NCBI GenBank assembly: GCA_037447655.1
Contig: JBBHKE010000079.1
Coordinates: 1 to 64,000 of the forward strand
Origin: Zygnema cylindricum
Taxonomy: Eukaryota > Streptophyta > Zygnematophyceae > Zygnematales > Zygnemataceae
Direction: 5' to 3'
Length of the DNA stretch: 64,000 bases
Shown: piece after piece, positions 10,671 to 22,855 of the stretch
Layout of the letters: the number at the start of each line of letters is the position of its first letter
Position numbering within the stretch: the stretch's first letter is position 1
The notes under the pieces: model-generated
Databases searched by the model: none
Seen by the model: the letters and a program-made list of their open reading frames with translations, nothing else
What the model was told of the DNA's origin: nothing
Made by a program: the position numbers and the translations under genes

Positions 10671-11985
10671 AACCTCATCTCTACATCTGTATTAGATGAT
10701 AAGGGTTTTTTCACTAGCACTAGGGAAGGAGTCTTTACTGCTAGTTTTGAGGAGGATGTCTATTTCATTGCTGAGAAAGGTAGCCATGGGATGTTTAGGC
10801 TGATTTTAAGTAATGAAACGAAGAAACTTTATTATGCTGGTGTTCATGATATTATGATGTGGCATAAGAGGCTTGGGCATGTGAATCTAGATAAGTTAAA
10901 AGAGATGAAAAAGATGGGAGTGGTGGAAGGGATTCAGTTCAGTGAGAGTGATGATATAAGTGATTGTAGTGGATGTGCTCAAGGTAAAGCACACAAATTA
11001 CCCTTTCCTAAATCAACCACCTATAAGGGAGAAAAAGTTCTAGATCTAGTACACACAGATATTTGGGGACCAGCTAAAGTGCCCTCACCAGGGGGAAGAG
11101 ATTTATGATGACTATAACTGATGATTGGTCTCGGTATTCCCGGGTGTATTTTTTGAAAAACAAGTCAGAAGCTCACATAATTTTAGACAATATAAAGCGT
11201 GGAGCGAAAAATTCCATGAAACTCCAATCAAGAGAGTAAGGAGTGACAATAGTGGAGAGTATACTTCTAACCAGTTTGAGGATTTTCTGAGGGAAGATGG
11301 GGTCCAACACCAAAAGACAGTTCCAGAAAATCTGGAACAGAATGGGGTAGCTGAAAGGTTAAATAGAACACTAAGTGATAGTGCTAGAAGTATGTTGTCA
11401 GATAAAAAGATAGGAAAAAGGTTTTGGGCAGAAGCAATGAACTGTGCTAATTACCTCAAAAATAGAGTTCTTACTTCAGCTATAAAAGATCAAACACCTT
11501 ATGAGAGATGGACAGGCCAGAAAACCAGACTTATCTCACTTAATGGTTTTCGGCAGTCAAGTATTCAGTCTAGATACTGATCGGTCCAATTGGAAGCTAG
11601 ATCCTAAAGGAAAACTGGGATACTTATTAGGATATGATGAAGATGTTAAAGGATATAGAGTTTATGATCTAAAAAGGGAAGATATAATCTTAGTAAAACA
11701 TCTAGTAGTTATGGATGAAGGAAAATCTGTGGATCCCTTCAAATATACGAAGTCAGTAAAAATCAGATTTGAGTCAGAAAATTCCGATGACTTTGAGCTT
11801 CCTAACTATCCAGGTTTTAGAGAAGATGACATTCTTGCTGGTACAAATCAGACCGAAAAAGACTCGGCTGTGGAAACTCTAGTGACAACTCTACGCGAAG
11901 CGGAAGACGTGGTGGAAATTGATTCGGAATCAAGGGATAGGGGAGAAGCCGAGTTTGTTCGAAAGAATCCATGAGAACCATCTAT
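10671..11985 (+). pseudogene. E3 integrase region (GAG-pre-integrase, core, C-terminus)
   Basis: 10791-11108 carries the zinc-binding part (WHKRLGHVN, CSGCAQGK) and the first catalytic aspartate in HTDIWGP. A frameshift near 11097 and another near 11150 interrupt the core. 11125-11580 then gives the second aspartate (VRSDNSGEYTS) and the glutamate (LEQNGVAERLNRT). A further frame change near 11570 leads to the frame 11501-11974 (VFGSQVFSLD, LGYLLGYDEDVKGYRVYD), the C-terminal part. The DDE residues are all present, so loss of function is by frameshift. Integrase would insert the cDNA into nuclear DNA. Confidence 0.82.
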
Positions 11986-12103
11986 TCCGGCCTCAGATTT
12001 TGAGGGGGGGAGGAGAAGTAGCAAAATACTGCAAGAAAAACAGGTTAATAACAAGGTAACTAAACTATCTCATGAAGATGAACCTCAAACTTATGGAGAG
12101 GCG

Positions 12104-12768
12104 ATGACTTGTCCAGAAAGAAACCGGTGGAAGACAGCCATCAATGAGGAGATGGCCTCAATTATGGCAGCCGATACTTGGGAGTTGGTGGATTGTCCAC
12201 CTAACCGAAAACTAATCGGTTGTAAGTGGGTTTTCAAATTAAAACTGAACCCAGATAACACAATGGAGCGCTACAAGGCGGGATTAGTGGCAAAGGGATT
12301 TACACAAAAAGAGGGAATTGACTACGAGGAAACCTTTTCCCTGGTGGTCAGATTTCCCTCCATCCGCATACTTCTCAGCTTGGCAGCAGATGGACATCAA
12401 GACAGCCTTTTTGCATGGAGAATTGGAAGAGGAGATCTTCATGCGACAACCCGAAGGGTTTGTGGAGGAAGGAGAGGAGAGTAAGGTATGCCGGCGGATT
12501 AAATCTCTTTATGGTTTGAAACAGGCCCCTTGACAGTGGAATAAGAAGCTTGATGAGTTTCTTACCTCTCAGGGATATATCCAGATCAGCTCAAATCACT
12601 CAATCTATGTTTTTGAAGATGAGGAAGGTTTTATATTTATTGCAATTTTATGTTGATGATTTGCTTGTCTTACGTAAATCAATGGAAAAAATTAATAAAC
12701 TGAGAACCGATCTTAAGAGGAGATTTGAAATGAAGGATATGGGGGAAGCAAAATATATTTTGGGAATT
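12104..12768 (+). pseudogene. E3 reverse transcriptase
   Basis: The frame 12104-12484 reads the N-terminal block ([52 protein letters not shown]). A deletion at about 12388 removes the AEDMEVHQ-like codons and shifts the frame. 12318-12533 continues with [20 protein letters not shown] to LYGLKQAP, followed by a TGA where sister copies have Arg. After a further frame change the catalytic YVDD appears (12650-12661), with one extra T just before it. Reverse transcriptase would copy element RNA into cDNA. This copy has at least three lesions. Confidence 0.83.
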
Positions 12769-13643
12769 CAAGTAGAGAGAGACCGAAAAAGAAAAATTAT
12801 AAGATTGACTCAAAAGGAAGCAATTGGGAACATGCTTGAAAAATTTCAAACGGATAAAGCTAATAGTTGTACAACTCCAATGGAGTTGAAGAAGGGAAGT
12901 GAGGGGAGTGAGGAAGAAGGAGTCATAGCTTTAGACGATGAATTATCTCATGAAGAACAGAAGTTTATGCAGAGTGTTCTTTACAGGCAAGTAGTGGGAA
13001 GTCTAATCTATTTTATGAATTGTACCCGTCCAGATTTAGCTGCAGCTCTAGGAGTGCTGAGTAGAAGTCTAAATGCTCCCACTAAGAAGGATTAGGAGGC
13101 AGCTAAGAGAGTCTTTAGATACTTGATAGGAACTAGGGATCTATGATTGCATTTGGGTGGGGAGAATACTGACATCACTACTTGGAGTGATTCCAGTTAT
13201 GGTGATGCTCCGATGAGGAGATGCACTTCTGGATATGTATTATATATGGGTGATAGGGCTTGGTGTTGGATTAGCAAATAGCAAAAGTTTATTGCTCAGT
13301 CCACCATGGAGGCTGAGTATATGGCCTCTTGCTCTGCTGTAAAAGAATTGATGTGGGTCAAGTCTTTGCTTGGTGAGCTTGGTCATCTTAACAATGGTGT
13401 TCATAAAATATTTTGTGATAATCAGGCAGCAATTGCTATTTCAGCCAATCCTAAACATCATTTTGAAGCCAAACATATGGACATTAGACTCAGCTTTGTT
13501 AGAGAGAAAGTAGAAAATAAAATAATCAGTTTAGAGTACCGACTAGATAGTGAGATGGTTGCAGATATGATGACCAAACCTTTGCCTTCCCCTAAGCTAA
13601 TTTTCTGCAAGGAGAAGTGTGGTCTGAAATTAAAGATTGACTA
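12769..13643 (+). pseudogene. E3 RNase H and pol C-terminus
   Basis: It continues from the reverse transcriptase thumb (TQKEAIGNMLEKFQ, TPMELKKGSEGSEEE, QVVGSLIYFMNCTRPD) to a TAG near 13093. It then reads the RNase H blocks WSDSSYGDA, MEAEYMAS (13306), FCDNQAA and HMDIRLSFVREK, and ends with KCGLKLKID and a stop at 13642-13644. There are at least three nonsense codons between 13090 and 13290. The polypurine tract follows at once. Confidence 0.83.
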
Positions 13644-13644
13644 G

Positions 13645-13657
13645 AAAATAAAGGGAG
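13645..13657 (+). other. E3 polypurine tract
   Basis: A purine run aaaataaagggag lies directly before the TG of the 3' LTR, the expected plus-strand primer. The same run (ggggag) precedes the 3' LTRs of E1, E6 and E13. Confidence 0.75.
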
Positions 13658-14703
13658 TGTAGAAATTAATGGTTTTAAAGTATTTTCTAGGTTTGAATAG
13701 AAATAAAGAAGCAGAGGCAGTCTACCTCTAACTTCTCTCTCCAACTCTCAAACTTGTCGCAGTCACTGAGAAATTTGAGAGGAAGCTAGAGCCATGGCTA
13801 CCTAGGCTATCCTGAGGTTTACGGGAAATTTATATTAGTTAGGGGATTATTTACTAAAAGGTATGTGCCGACCACAAGATTTGATCCTAGTACCTGCCGG
13901 TCGACAGATAGTAGATAGCCAGTAGCCTTAGCCGTTAAGTCTAGAAGTAGTCTTATGTATTATATAGTACGATAATTAATTAAACATTAATTCGTAGGAT
14001 AAATCATTTAACTATAATTGTTAACGGGATACATAGATTTGGTATGTAAAAGTACAAATTGCGGTACGGATAAGAAATCAATACCGCGCATTGATTTCGT
14101 AAGCGAAACAAATACCGTGCATGTATTTATTACGGCTACTATCAAATGCGAGTTTAATCGACGGCCGAAATTAGCGCCGAGATCGTGGAAGAAGAATTCG
14201 GCGGTTTGTGGGCATCGCCACATCGGATGACATGTGGCGATGTTACATTGGAGCGCGGCATCTCCGAGGATTAATGGAGCGAATCCGGACATACAACGTG
14301 TGGACATTTAGGCCATGTCGTACAGTGTTCGTACATTAAGTACACCGGCAGCTGTACTTTTGCGTACGGAACTGTAATCTGATTGGTTCCGTACATCAGT
14401 AGATAGAGTCTGTGAGAGAGATAGGACTTAGAAAAATTAGAAGATAGGACCCTCTCTCCCAGAGAGATTCTGTACAAAAGGTCAACATTGACCCTCCATA
14501 ACTTACTGCTCAGGGGAGCAAATTCAAAGATTTTTTTTGCTATCGAATCAAGGAAGTCTTGCCTTCACAAGGGTGCAGGTGGTCAGAGTTTTTGTCTGCC
14601 AGTGTGGCAGTTCTTTTTGCTGAAACACAAAAGGGTCAGGATTATCCTAGAGGCTTCTTGGAAGCTGTCCACTCTGAGGACTTATGGAGGTCTTAGAGTT
14701 TCA
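13658..14703 (+). repeat. E3 3' LTR
   Basis: It begins TGTAGAAATTAATGG and ends TTAGAGTTTCA and is collinear with the 5' LTR over its whole length. Substitutions and small indels between the two are spread evenly, which indicates an old insertion. The right flank is 47 bp (14704-14750) before E4. Confidence 0.88.
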
Positions 14704-14750
14704 TACCATGTGTTATCCGGTGACGTTTTTTCCATAAACCGCTAAACAAT
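14704..14750. other. 47-bp spacer between E3 and E4
   Basis: It matches neither LTR family. It begins taccatgtgtta, which could be a decayed continuation of the E2 integrase frame interrupted by E3, but the match is too short to claim. Confidence 0.3.
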
Positions 14751-15798
14751 TGCAATTCTGAGACCTCCATAGGTCTTCAAAATGGGCAACTCACACGAAG
14801 TCCCCAAGGATAACCATGATACCTTTGTGTTTCAGCAAAAATAACTGCCACCGTGGTAGATAAAATTTCTGACCACCTTCATGATTGTAAAGGTAAGACT
14901 CTCTTCAATCGATAGCAAAATGGGTCTCTGAATTTGCTTCCTTGAGTTGTAAGTTATGGAGGGTCAAAGTTGACCTTTTGTACAGAAGCTCTCTTGGAAG
15001 GGGTTTCCTATCTACCAAATTTTTCTAAGTCCTATCTCTCTCTAAAACTTTATCTATTGAAGTACGGCACCAATCATAATATTGTTTTGTACAAAAAGGT
15101 ACATGTCTTGGTGTACTTTCTTTACAGCCGTTGTACGACATGGCCAACAAGTTGACACATGTCATATTTGGATTCGATCGTGGAATCGTAGGAGATGCTG
15201 CAATCAAATGTGGTTGTTCCACGTGTTAATCGATGTGGCGCTCACCGCAAACTGCCAAAATCCTGTTCCGCGATCTCGAAATCTTTTGCGTCCGTCTGAT
15301 CAAAACCGAGTTTCAATCGTAGGCGTCCTAAATACTTGTACAATATTTGTTTCGCTATCGAAACAAAATGCACAATATTCATTTCGAAACCGTACCGTAC
15401 TGTGTACTCTACAAAATAGTATATATGCATGACGTATACAGTTTTTGTTAAATGAATTATTTCGCTTCTAATTATTTGTCAAACCTATTATACTTTAGCA
15501 CTGGTCCTAGATTTGTAGGGTAAAGCTAACCACTACCGGCTAACTAGACGGACGGCAGGTATTAGAATTAAATCGAGGGTCAGTCAAGTATCCTTTAAGT
15601 AAACGTACTAAAAACAACTACCTGTCTCTCTCTGGAGAGCATAGACAGCCATGGCTCTAGCTCCCTTTTCAACCTTCACTGATTGCGACAAGTGTGGGAG
15701 CCATAGAGAGGAATAAGAGGGAGACTGCCTTCGCTTCTTTTTAGATTTTTATCTTTTACAAAACCTAGAAAATACTAAAAGAACCTTTAATTTCTCCA
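14751..15798 (-). repeat. E4 3' LTR
   Basis: On the minus strand it begins TGGAGAAATTAAAGG (a sister copy has TGTAG) and ends CTCAGAATTGCA. It carries the same ordered landmarks as the other copia LTRs but is a separate subfamily: its tRNA-like segment and hairpin arms differ from E3. Confidence 0.87.
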
Positions 15799-15811
15799 CT
15801 CCTATTATTTT

Positions 15812-17220
15812 CTAGTCACTCTTTAATTTAATACCACACTTCTCCCTGCAGAAATTTAGTTTAGGGGAAGGCACAATTTTGGTCATGATATATGCTACCA
15901 TTTCACTATCTGGTATAATTTCTAAATTGATTATCTTATTTTCTTCTTTCTCCCTAACAAAGCTAAGTCTAATATCGATGTGTTTGGCTTTAAAGTGAGG
16001 TTTAGGATTGGCAGAAATGGCAATGGCAGCTTGATTATCACAAAACACTTTTAGGACACCACTCTTAAGATGACCAAGCTCACCAAGCAAAGACTTGACC
16101 CACATTAATTCTTTTACAGCAAAGCAAGAAGCCATGTACTCAGCCTCCATGGTGGACTAAGCAATGACCTTTTGTTGCTTACTGCTCCAGCAGCAAGCCC
16201 CATCACCCACATACAATACATACTCAGACGTGCATCTTCCCATAAGAGCATCCCCATGGCTGGCATCACTCGAAGTGGTGATGTCTATATTGTTCCCACC
16301 CAAATGCAACCAAAGATCTCTAGTCCCTATAAGATATCTAAAGACTCTCCTAGCTGCTTCCTAATCCTTTTTAGTAGGAGCATTCAGACTCCTACTTAGT
16401 ACTTTTAGAGTTGCGGCTATGTCCGTGCACGTAAAATTCATAAAACATATTATGCAGCCCACAACTTGCCTATAACAAATTTTCTGCATAAATATTTTCC
16501 ATGAGGGCCTAACTCATCATCCAAGATTATAACTCCCTCTTCCACACTCCCCTCACTTCCGTTCTTAAATTCCATTCGAGTGGTTTAACTATTAGCCTTG
16601 TCCATTTGAGATCTCTCTAATATGTTTCCAATGGCTTCCTTTTGAGTTAATCATATTATCTTTCTATCTCTGTCTCTCTCTTCCTAAATTTCCAAAATAT
16701 ATCTTGCTTCTCCGATGTCCTTCATCTTAAATCTACCTTTCAGATCGTTTTAAACTTATTAAATTTATCCATATATTTGCTTAAGACAAACAAATCATCA
16801 ACATAAATTGCAATAAAAATAATTTTGTCCTCATCTTCAAACAAATAAATGGAGTGATCTGAGTTGATCCCAATATATCATAAACTTGTAAGAAACTCAT
16901 CGAGCTTTGTATTCCATTGTCGGGGTGCCAGTTTCAGCCCATACAAAGATTTGATCAATCGGCATACCTTGCTCTCCTCCCCTTGCTCCACAAACCCTTT
17001 GGGCTGTCGCATAAAAATCTCCTCTTCCAACTCTTTATGTAGGAAGGCCGTCTTGATGACCATCTGATGTACTTCCATGTCTTCTGCTGCCGCTGCTAGA
17101 CTGAGAAGTATCTAGACGTAGGAAAACCAGACGACCGAGGCAAATGTCTCCTCTTAGTCAATTCCCTCTTTCTAGGTAAATCCTTTCGCCACTAACCGAG
17201 CCTTATAACGCTCAATGGTG
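15812..17220 (-). pseudogene. E4 reverse transcriptase (C-terminal part) and RNase H
   Basis: Minus-strand blocks in order: ERYKARLVAKGFT and EETFASVVW near 17110-17220; MDIKTAFLH-like, [18 protein letters not shown] and SLYGLKLAPRQW at 16878-17078; the intact YVDD box at about 16793-16813; the TPMELK-type block near 16560; WSDAS near 16270; MEAEYMASC at 16120-16150; and FCDNQAA, ending in RNase H at about 15812. Frames change several times and stops occur near 16160, 16360 and 16600. Catalytic motifs are largely preserved while the frame is not. Confidence 0.8.
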
Positions 17221-17225
17221 TTATC

Positions 17226-18596
17226 TGTTGTTTTGGAAGATTCAGTTTCGTACTTGCGTGCGCGTGTTTTTGTGAGTACGTATTTACCGAAATTAATGTG
17301 GTGGCACGAATGCATTTTCGGGTTAAGGGAGAAGTGAAATTAATTGAAGTTCGACGTACGGAAGTACGAATTGAGTGACGCGAACAAACATATGTAAAAG
17401 TACGGTTCGCGTAAGTGAAATGGACGGCGGATCGCGAAACGATCCGATGTATGATATTCGAAGTATGTAAAATCGTAAAATTGTACGTTGCACGTACGAA
17501 ACATAATGCGACAGGTGACATTTATTACATGGGACGCCGCCGGTACGGAGCGTCGTATTTGACAGGTGTACTTTAAGTTGTCGCTTATTGCGACATGCAT
17601 TTATCGAAAATGACGTGTACCTTAAATGCGACAAGGCGCATTTATGACGAAGTACGTGATTTCGGTACGGACAAAATTGGATCGTACGAATTGATTTCGG
17701 CAAGTTGGTCATGGTACACGTGGAGGGCGAATGTCGTCTACCGATATTTTCAAGGGATCTCATTATCTTTAATGACGCATTATCTAGTGGACCGTACATA
17801 TGCGATGTCGGTTCACTACGTGGACTTATCGACAAGTGACTAAGCAAGTTGTCACTTATGACGCGGATTTGTGGATGCGTCGATGTAAATATTTGAAGCA
17901 TCAATGTTTTGTCTTATTTGAATTAATGATTTAGTGTTGATTAAAATAGTTATATTTTAGGTGATCAATGAGGATATCGACAGTTTAATTGTGTGTCTTT
18001 ATGTGTCGTATTTGCAGACAAGTGTACGCTTACGATTGCTTGTCTTTCAAGTGTACGCTTACGATTAGTTTACTCTTACTAAAAGGTCATTATGCGTAAA
18101 TAGGATTTAGTGACAGTAACGTAATTTATGACACTTAGTGATTATTTGACAGCTCACAAGTATATATATAGGAATGAGCTTTGTTAGGAATTAATCATCA
18201 ATGCTGGTTAGTAAAGTGGGGACCAAAGATGTAGGGTTTTAGGGTTGTCGATTAGGTCATGCACTTTGAATGATATATTGATTATTTGATTATACTTTTG
18301 TTTATGTGTGATGCATTTGTGTGTTATTATTTATTTATGTTTTTATATATGTTTGATATGCATTGTTTATGCATTTGTCCTAGGGTTTGTTTATGTCGAT
18401 TATTCCATCAAACCTTAGATGTTGTCATAGGGTTTATTTATGTTGATTATTCCATGAAACCCTAAATGTTGTTTGAGTTGTTGTATGTTAAATGAAGGAT
18501 GCATTTCAAATGATTGTTCGTCGACCTATTTTTGCTTAGCTTTTTGCATGATAGTTTGGGTGGCTTCTGCGGTCTATTTTAGACCAAAGAACAACA
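17226..18596. mobile_element. S1: solo LTR (1371 bp) inside E4 reverse transcriptase
   Basis: It begins TGTTGTTTTGG and ends GAACAACA, giving 7-bp inverted ends. It is flanked by a perfect 5-bp duplication TTATC (17221-17225 and 18597-18601). Reverse-transcriptase codons continue on both sides (NTIERYKARLVAKGF on one, the KPIGCK block on the other). It has no coding capacity. It includes CGGATCGC-GAA-ACGATCCG at 17428-17446, a duplicated gtgtacgcttacgatt word near 18025-18070 and a tandem repeat near 18385-18475. Its first about 200 bp resemble part of E9, and its ends resemble the E8 LTR. Confidence 0.88.
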
Positions 18597-18601
18597 TTAT
18601 C

Positions 18602-19810
18602 CGGGTTGAGTTTCAACTTACATACTCATTTACACCCAATTGGCTTCCTGTCAGGAGGACAATCCATCAATTCCTATGTATTCGCCACCATAATTGAGGC
18701 CATCTCCTCATTAATGGCTGTCTTCCACCAGTTTCTCTCAAGACAAGTCATTGCCTCACTATAAGTTTGAGGTTCAACGAGGTGAGACAGTTTGGCTACC
18801 TTATTGTTAATTTGTTTCTCTTGCAGTCTTTTGCTGCTTCTTTTTCCTCCCTCAACTTGGTTGCTGGAATAGATGACTCCTTGGGATTCTTCCGAACAGT
18901 TTCTACTTCTACCTTATCCCTTGATTTTGGGTCCTTTTGTACCATGTCTTCCACTTCGGTTGGAGTTGATACTAAAGGTTCCACATTTGGGTCCTTCTCG
19001 ATCTGATCTATACCTGCAAGATCATCATCTTTTTAGAATCGTGGATAGTTAGGACGCTCAAAGTCATCACAGTTTTCTGACTCAAATCTCATTCTGGTTG
19101 TCTTTGTATGCTTAAAGGGATCTATAGATTTCCCTTTATCCATAACCACTAGATGCTTCACTATAATTAGATCTTCTCTCTTGAGAAAATAAACTCTATA
19201 TCCTTTTACATCTTCATCATATCCTAGTAGATATCCTAGTTTTCCTTTTGGATCTAACTTCCACTTTGACCGATCTATGTCTTAACATAACACTTGACTA
19301 CACAAAACCTTTAAGTGTGAAACATCCCGTTTTCGGCATGTCCATCTCTCATAAGGTGTTTGGCGTTTTACTATCAAAGTAAGAATCTATTATTGAGATA
19401 ATTTGCACAGTTTATTGCTTCGGCCCAAAACTATTTTCCTATCTTTTTATCTGACAGCATACTCCTAGCACTATCACTCAGTGTTCTATTTAATCTTTCA
19501 GCTACACCATTATTCTCACGATTTTCAAGAACTGTCTTTTGGTGTTGCACTCTATCTTTTGTCAAAAAATCCTCAAACTGATTAGAGGTATACTTTTCCC
19601 CATTATCACTCCTCACTCTCTTAATAGAGGTTTTATGGAGTTCTCACTCCATGCTTTATAATCATTAAAAATCAGTGGGGCCTCTTACTTAATTTTTCAG
19701 GAAATACACTCTAGAATACCGAGACCAATCATCAGTGATTCTCATCATAATCCTCTTACCCCATAGGTGAAGGCACTTTGGTCGGTCCCAAATATTAGTG
19801 TGTACAAAGT
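18602..19810 (-). pseudogene. E4 integrase and reverse transcriptase N-terminus
   Basis: The minus strand reads integrase-core blocks at 19431-19616 (RSDNGEKYTS, then NNGVAERLNRT, giving the second acidic residue and the glutamate), with the DDWSRYSRVYF block near 19690-19740. The C-terminal part follows (GYLLGYDEDVKGYRVYF, near 19200-19260). The linker is at 18796-18984, and the start of reverse transcriptase (WKTAINEEMASIM, KPIGCK) is at 18610-18740, up to the S1 insertion. Stops are frequent. The first integrase aspartate is near 19800, where the frame is poor. Confidence 0.75.
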
Positions 19811-19811
19811 C

Positions 19812-21116
19812 TTAATCTTTATCCATTATAGATGTCTTCCGTTCCACTAAGACTTTCAGATCTATCGATCCTACCATAGTAGTAGTGACTACCCTCCCAT
19901 CCCGATACTTTATCTCTACAATGGGAATCTTTCTCATCTTAGTGAATAGGTATTTGTCCTTACACATGGAGGCACCCGAATCCACAATCCATCCTCCTTC
20001 ACCTTTTAATCCTCCGAAAGCACATATCTGCTTTTGAGGAATTTCGACCTCGGTCTTCACCTCCGACTCCTCATCCCGTAAGAGATCTTGGTCCTCGTCC
20101 TCGGATTCCTCTTCGTCTACCTGAATCATAAGAGCCTTTTTATTTCCTCTTGAAGGTCCACCGGTCTGCCCCTCCTTCAACCGAAGTTCGGTTAGCTTAG
20201 TGCACTCCGCCATATAGTGCCCTGGTTCCTTACGAAAATGACACAAACCCTTAGAAGCCCTCGGTCCGAACTCATCGGTTTGATTTTTCTGCCCCCCCCC
20301 TACATAATTTCCTACCGGTTTCATGGAATCTTGCTCCTCCAATCAGTTCCATGTGCTAAGGCTTGCCCACTCTTCCCTTCCCTTCGGATCTCAATCTTGT
20401 ACTCCCGAACGAGAATCATCACTACCACTGAATTCCATATCCACCTAGAGTACGGCAAGTCCTGCACAGTGGACTATATTCTCGAACTCATCAGGTAACT
20501 TCACAAGCAAGAAATTAACCTTCATCTTTTCAGTTTCAACCTCTCCAGCACTCTCTAGCTCCATAAAAAGTGTTGCGAACTTATTACAAAAATCCAACAT
20601 CTTCCCTCTTTTCTATACATATGCGTCACTTTTCTAATTAGTCAACTGCTGTTGTTGAATCATACCACTTCGGTACAAAACTATGACAGCCACCCAAAGA
20701 TCGGATGCCCTCTCTACCTGCAAATGAGGAGATGCAAGCCCTTAAGTAAGAAAGCGGAGGATGACCTGCTTTGCCGCCATATTGTTGTAGTCCCACGTAT
20801 CAGTATTATTCTCTTCGTTCCTCGAAATAGGTGACATGAATGCCGAACCGGTTGCTATCACTGTCATCGTCTCCTTCTCCTTTCCTTTGTCCACCACCTC
20901 CCCTTCTTTTGTCTCATATATTGGAGATGGATTTGCATCTTTGGTGAATCTGCTTCCTCGAAACCCTGGAGGGATGCCAAGACAAGATGGACACCTCACG
21001 TGTCCACTCACTTATCCCAAAAACCTTTTTTCACATAGAGCTCCTTTCATCATACTTTCCCACTATATGAAGCGTGTTCCATTAAAGATGGGCACCTTGG
21101 AGGGTGGGCCCATAAC
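19812..21116 (-). pseudogene. E4 gag and protease
   Basis: The frame at 20342-19812 contains a knuckle reading CHFRKEPGHYMAEC, in which the second cysteine is Arg, so zinc binding should fail. An acidic linker and the protease box WIVDSGASMCKD follow; this lacks two codons found in sister copies (SGASMHMC). Upstream, 21011-20742 carries the N-terminal gag (IPPGFRGSRFTKD, MSPISRNEENNTDTWDYNNMAAK). Decayed UBN2 codons lie at 20360-20740. Gag again begins within or just after the primer site (21103-21116). Confidence 0.78.
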
Positions 21117-21117
21117 T

Positions 21118-22171
21118 TGCAATTCTGAGACCTCCATTGGTCCTCAAAATGGATAGCTCCCAGGAAGTCCATAAGATAACTCTGAACCCTTTTTCTTTCA
21201 GCAAAAATAACTGCCACCTTGGGAGACAAAAACTCAAACCACCTTCACCCGTGTAAAGGCAAGACTCTCGTGAGTTGATAGCAAAAATAATCTCTGAAAT
21301 TGCTCCCCTGAGTAGTAAGTTATGGAGGGTCAAAGTCGACCTTTTGTATAAAAGCTCTCTTAGAGAGAGGTCCTATCTACCAAATTTTTCCAAGTCCTAA
21401 CTCTCTTTGAAGCTCTATCTATTCAAATATGGCACCAATCATACTACTGTGTTGTACAAAAATGCACAGGTGTTGGTGTACTTTGTGTACGTCCATTAAA
21501 CGACATGGCCAACTAGTTTACACATGTTGTATTTGGATTCCATCGTGAAATCCTTAGTGATGCCGTAATCCAATGTGGTCTTGCCACGTGTCAATCGATG
21601 TGACAGTGATTGCAAACAACCAAATTCATATTACGTGATTTCCGCATCGTTTGTGGCTTTCAGATCAAAACCGAGATTCAATCGTAGCTGTCATAAATAC
21701 TTGCGTGATATTTGTTTCGCAATCGAAACAAAATGCGCGGTATACGTTTTGAAACTGTACAGTACTTCGTACTCTACAAAACTGTATTTATGCATGATGT
21801 ATATAGTTTCCGTTAAATGAATTAGTTTGCTTCTAATTGTATAAATATTTGTCAAACCTATTATACTTTAGCACTAGTCCTAGACTTGTTACATCAAGCA
21901 AACCGCTACCAGATTACTTGACAAACGTCAAGTAGTTAGATCAAATCCTAGGTTTGTCAAGTATCCTTTTTGTAAAACCTACCAAAAATAACTACTTGTC
22001 TTTCTCTGGACAGTTAGGCAGCCATGGCTCTAACTCCCTCTTCAATCTTTAATGAATGCAACAAGTGTTGGAGCTGAAGAGAGGAGTTAGAGGCACACTA
22101 CCTATGCTTTGTTTTTGCATTTTATCTTTTACCAAACCTAGAAAATACTAAAAGAACCTTTAATTTCTACA
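21118..22171 (-). repeat. E4 5' LTR
   Basis: On the minus strand it begins TGTAGAAATTAAAGG and ends GTCTCAGAATTGCA, followed by AGTTATGGGCCCACC, the internal tRNA-iMet primer site with one changed base. TTGACAAA at 21918-21925 pairs with TTTGTCAA at 21953-21960 around the GATCAAATCC word. Confidence 0.88.
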
Positions 22172-22855
22172 ACCACTTATACTTTGGCTCCATTGTGAGC
22201 CGTTCAATCAACACCAACATTTAATAGCGTCCGTTGAAAATCAATGTCTGATTTCATTTCATGCGTATTGATTTCTTTTAGTGCATCCGCGGTAGTTTTA
22301 TGTATTTCCCAAGCTATAATTTGTTAAATGAATTCCGTGACGTGTTAATGTTTAAATGCGTATCACACCCTATATATTTTAGCATTCGTCGTAGACAATA
22401 GGATAAAGCTAACGGCTACCGGCAACTCTAACAAACAGTAGGTACCACGATCAAATCTTGCTTTTGGTAGCCCTTTTGGTACAAGTGGTTTGTTTCAGCT
22501 CCTTGTCTCTCTGAGAAGACTAGTGATCCATGGCTCTAACTCCCTCTCTAGTTTTCAATGAGTGAAACAAGTATAAAACCTTGAGAGAGGAGTGAGAGGT
22601 AGTCTGCCTTTGCTTCTTTGCTGTTTTTAGTTTAAACATTTTAGACCTAGAAAATACAGAACTGACACCATTAATTTCTACACTTCCCCTTATTTTCGAG
22701 TCACTTTGAAATTTAAGACCACTCTTTTCCCTACTGATCTTAATTTAGGAGAAGGTAAAGAATTAGTCATCATATCCATTACCATCTCACTATCTGGTTT
22801 GTATTCTAAACTGATTATTTTGTTCTCTACTTCTCTCTAACAAAACTGAGTCTAA
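22172..22855 (-). mobile_element. E5: copia 3' fragment (partial LTR plus RNase H tail)
   Basis: A partial LTR on the minus strand ends at 22682 (TGTAGAAATTAATGG start). Its left part is lost and the stretch before about 22300 is weakly matched. On the internal side are the purine tract and the last codons of pol, decayed (FVREK...NKIISLEYKPDSEMV, about 22683-22855). It stops exactly where the E6 LTR begins, at the codons before the conserved HMDIRL block. The missing part was not found beyond E6. Confidence 0.6.

Larger units (their letters stand above)
8274..14703 (+). mobile_element. E3: Ty1/copia retrotransposon with both LTRs
   Basis: The element has two LTRs of about 1050 bp, a primer site directly after the 5' LTR, gag, protease, integrase, reverse transcriptase, RNase H and a polypurine tract before the 3' LTR. 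It lies inside the integrase region of E2. The 5-bp flanks differ (ACACT at 8269-8273, TACCA at 14704-14708), so no clean target duplication is visible and E2 does not clearly resume beyond it. Several stops and frameshifts make the copy non-autonomous. Confidence 0.92.
14751..22171 (-). mobile_element. E4: Ty1/copia retrotransposon with both LTRs, split by a solo LTR
   Basis: On the minus strand it reads 5' LTR (21118-22171), primer site, gag, protease, integrase, reverse transcriptase, RNase H, polypurine tract and 3' LTR (14751-15798). A 1371-bp solo LTR (S1) sits in the reverse transcriptase with a perfect 5-bp duplication. The outer 5-bp flanks differ (acaat at 14746-14750, accac at 22172-22176). 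The coding region has many stops and frameshifts. Confidence 0.9.

Noticed and set aside
17323-17904. 193-codon minus-strand open frame
   Set aside because: Inside solo LTR S1, with no recognisable domain and two other overlapping frames; most likely chance in a GC-richer LTR segment.
22172-22176. E4 target-site duplication ACAAT/ACCAC
   Set aside because: Only 3 of 5 bases agree; no shift of the LTR ends improves it.
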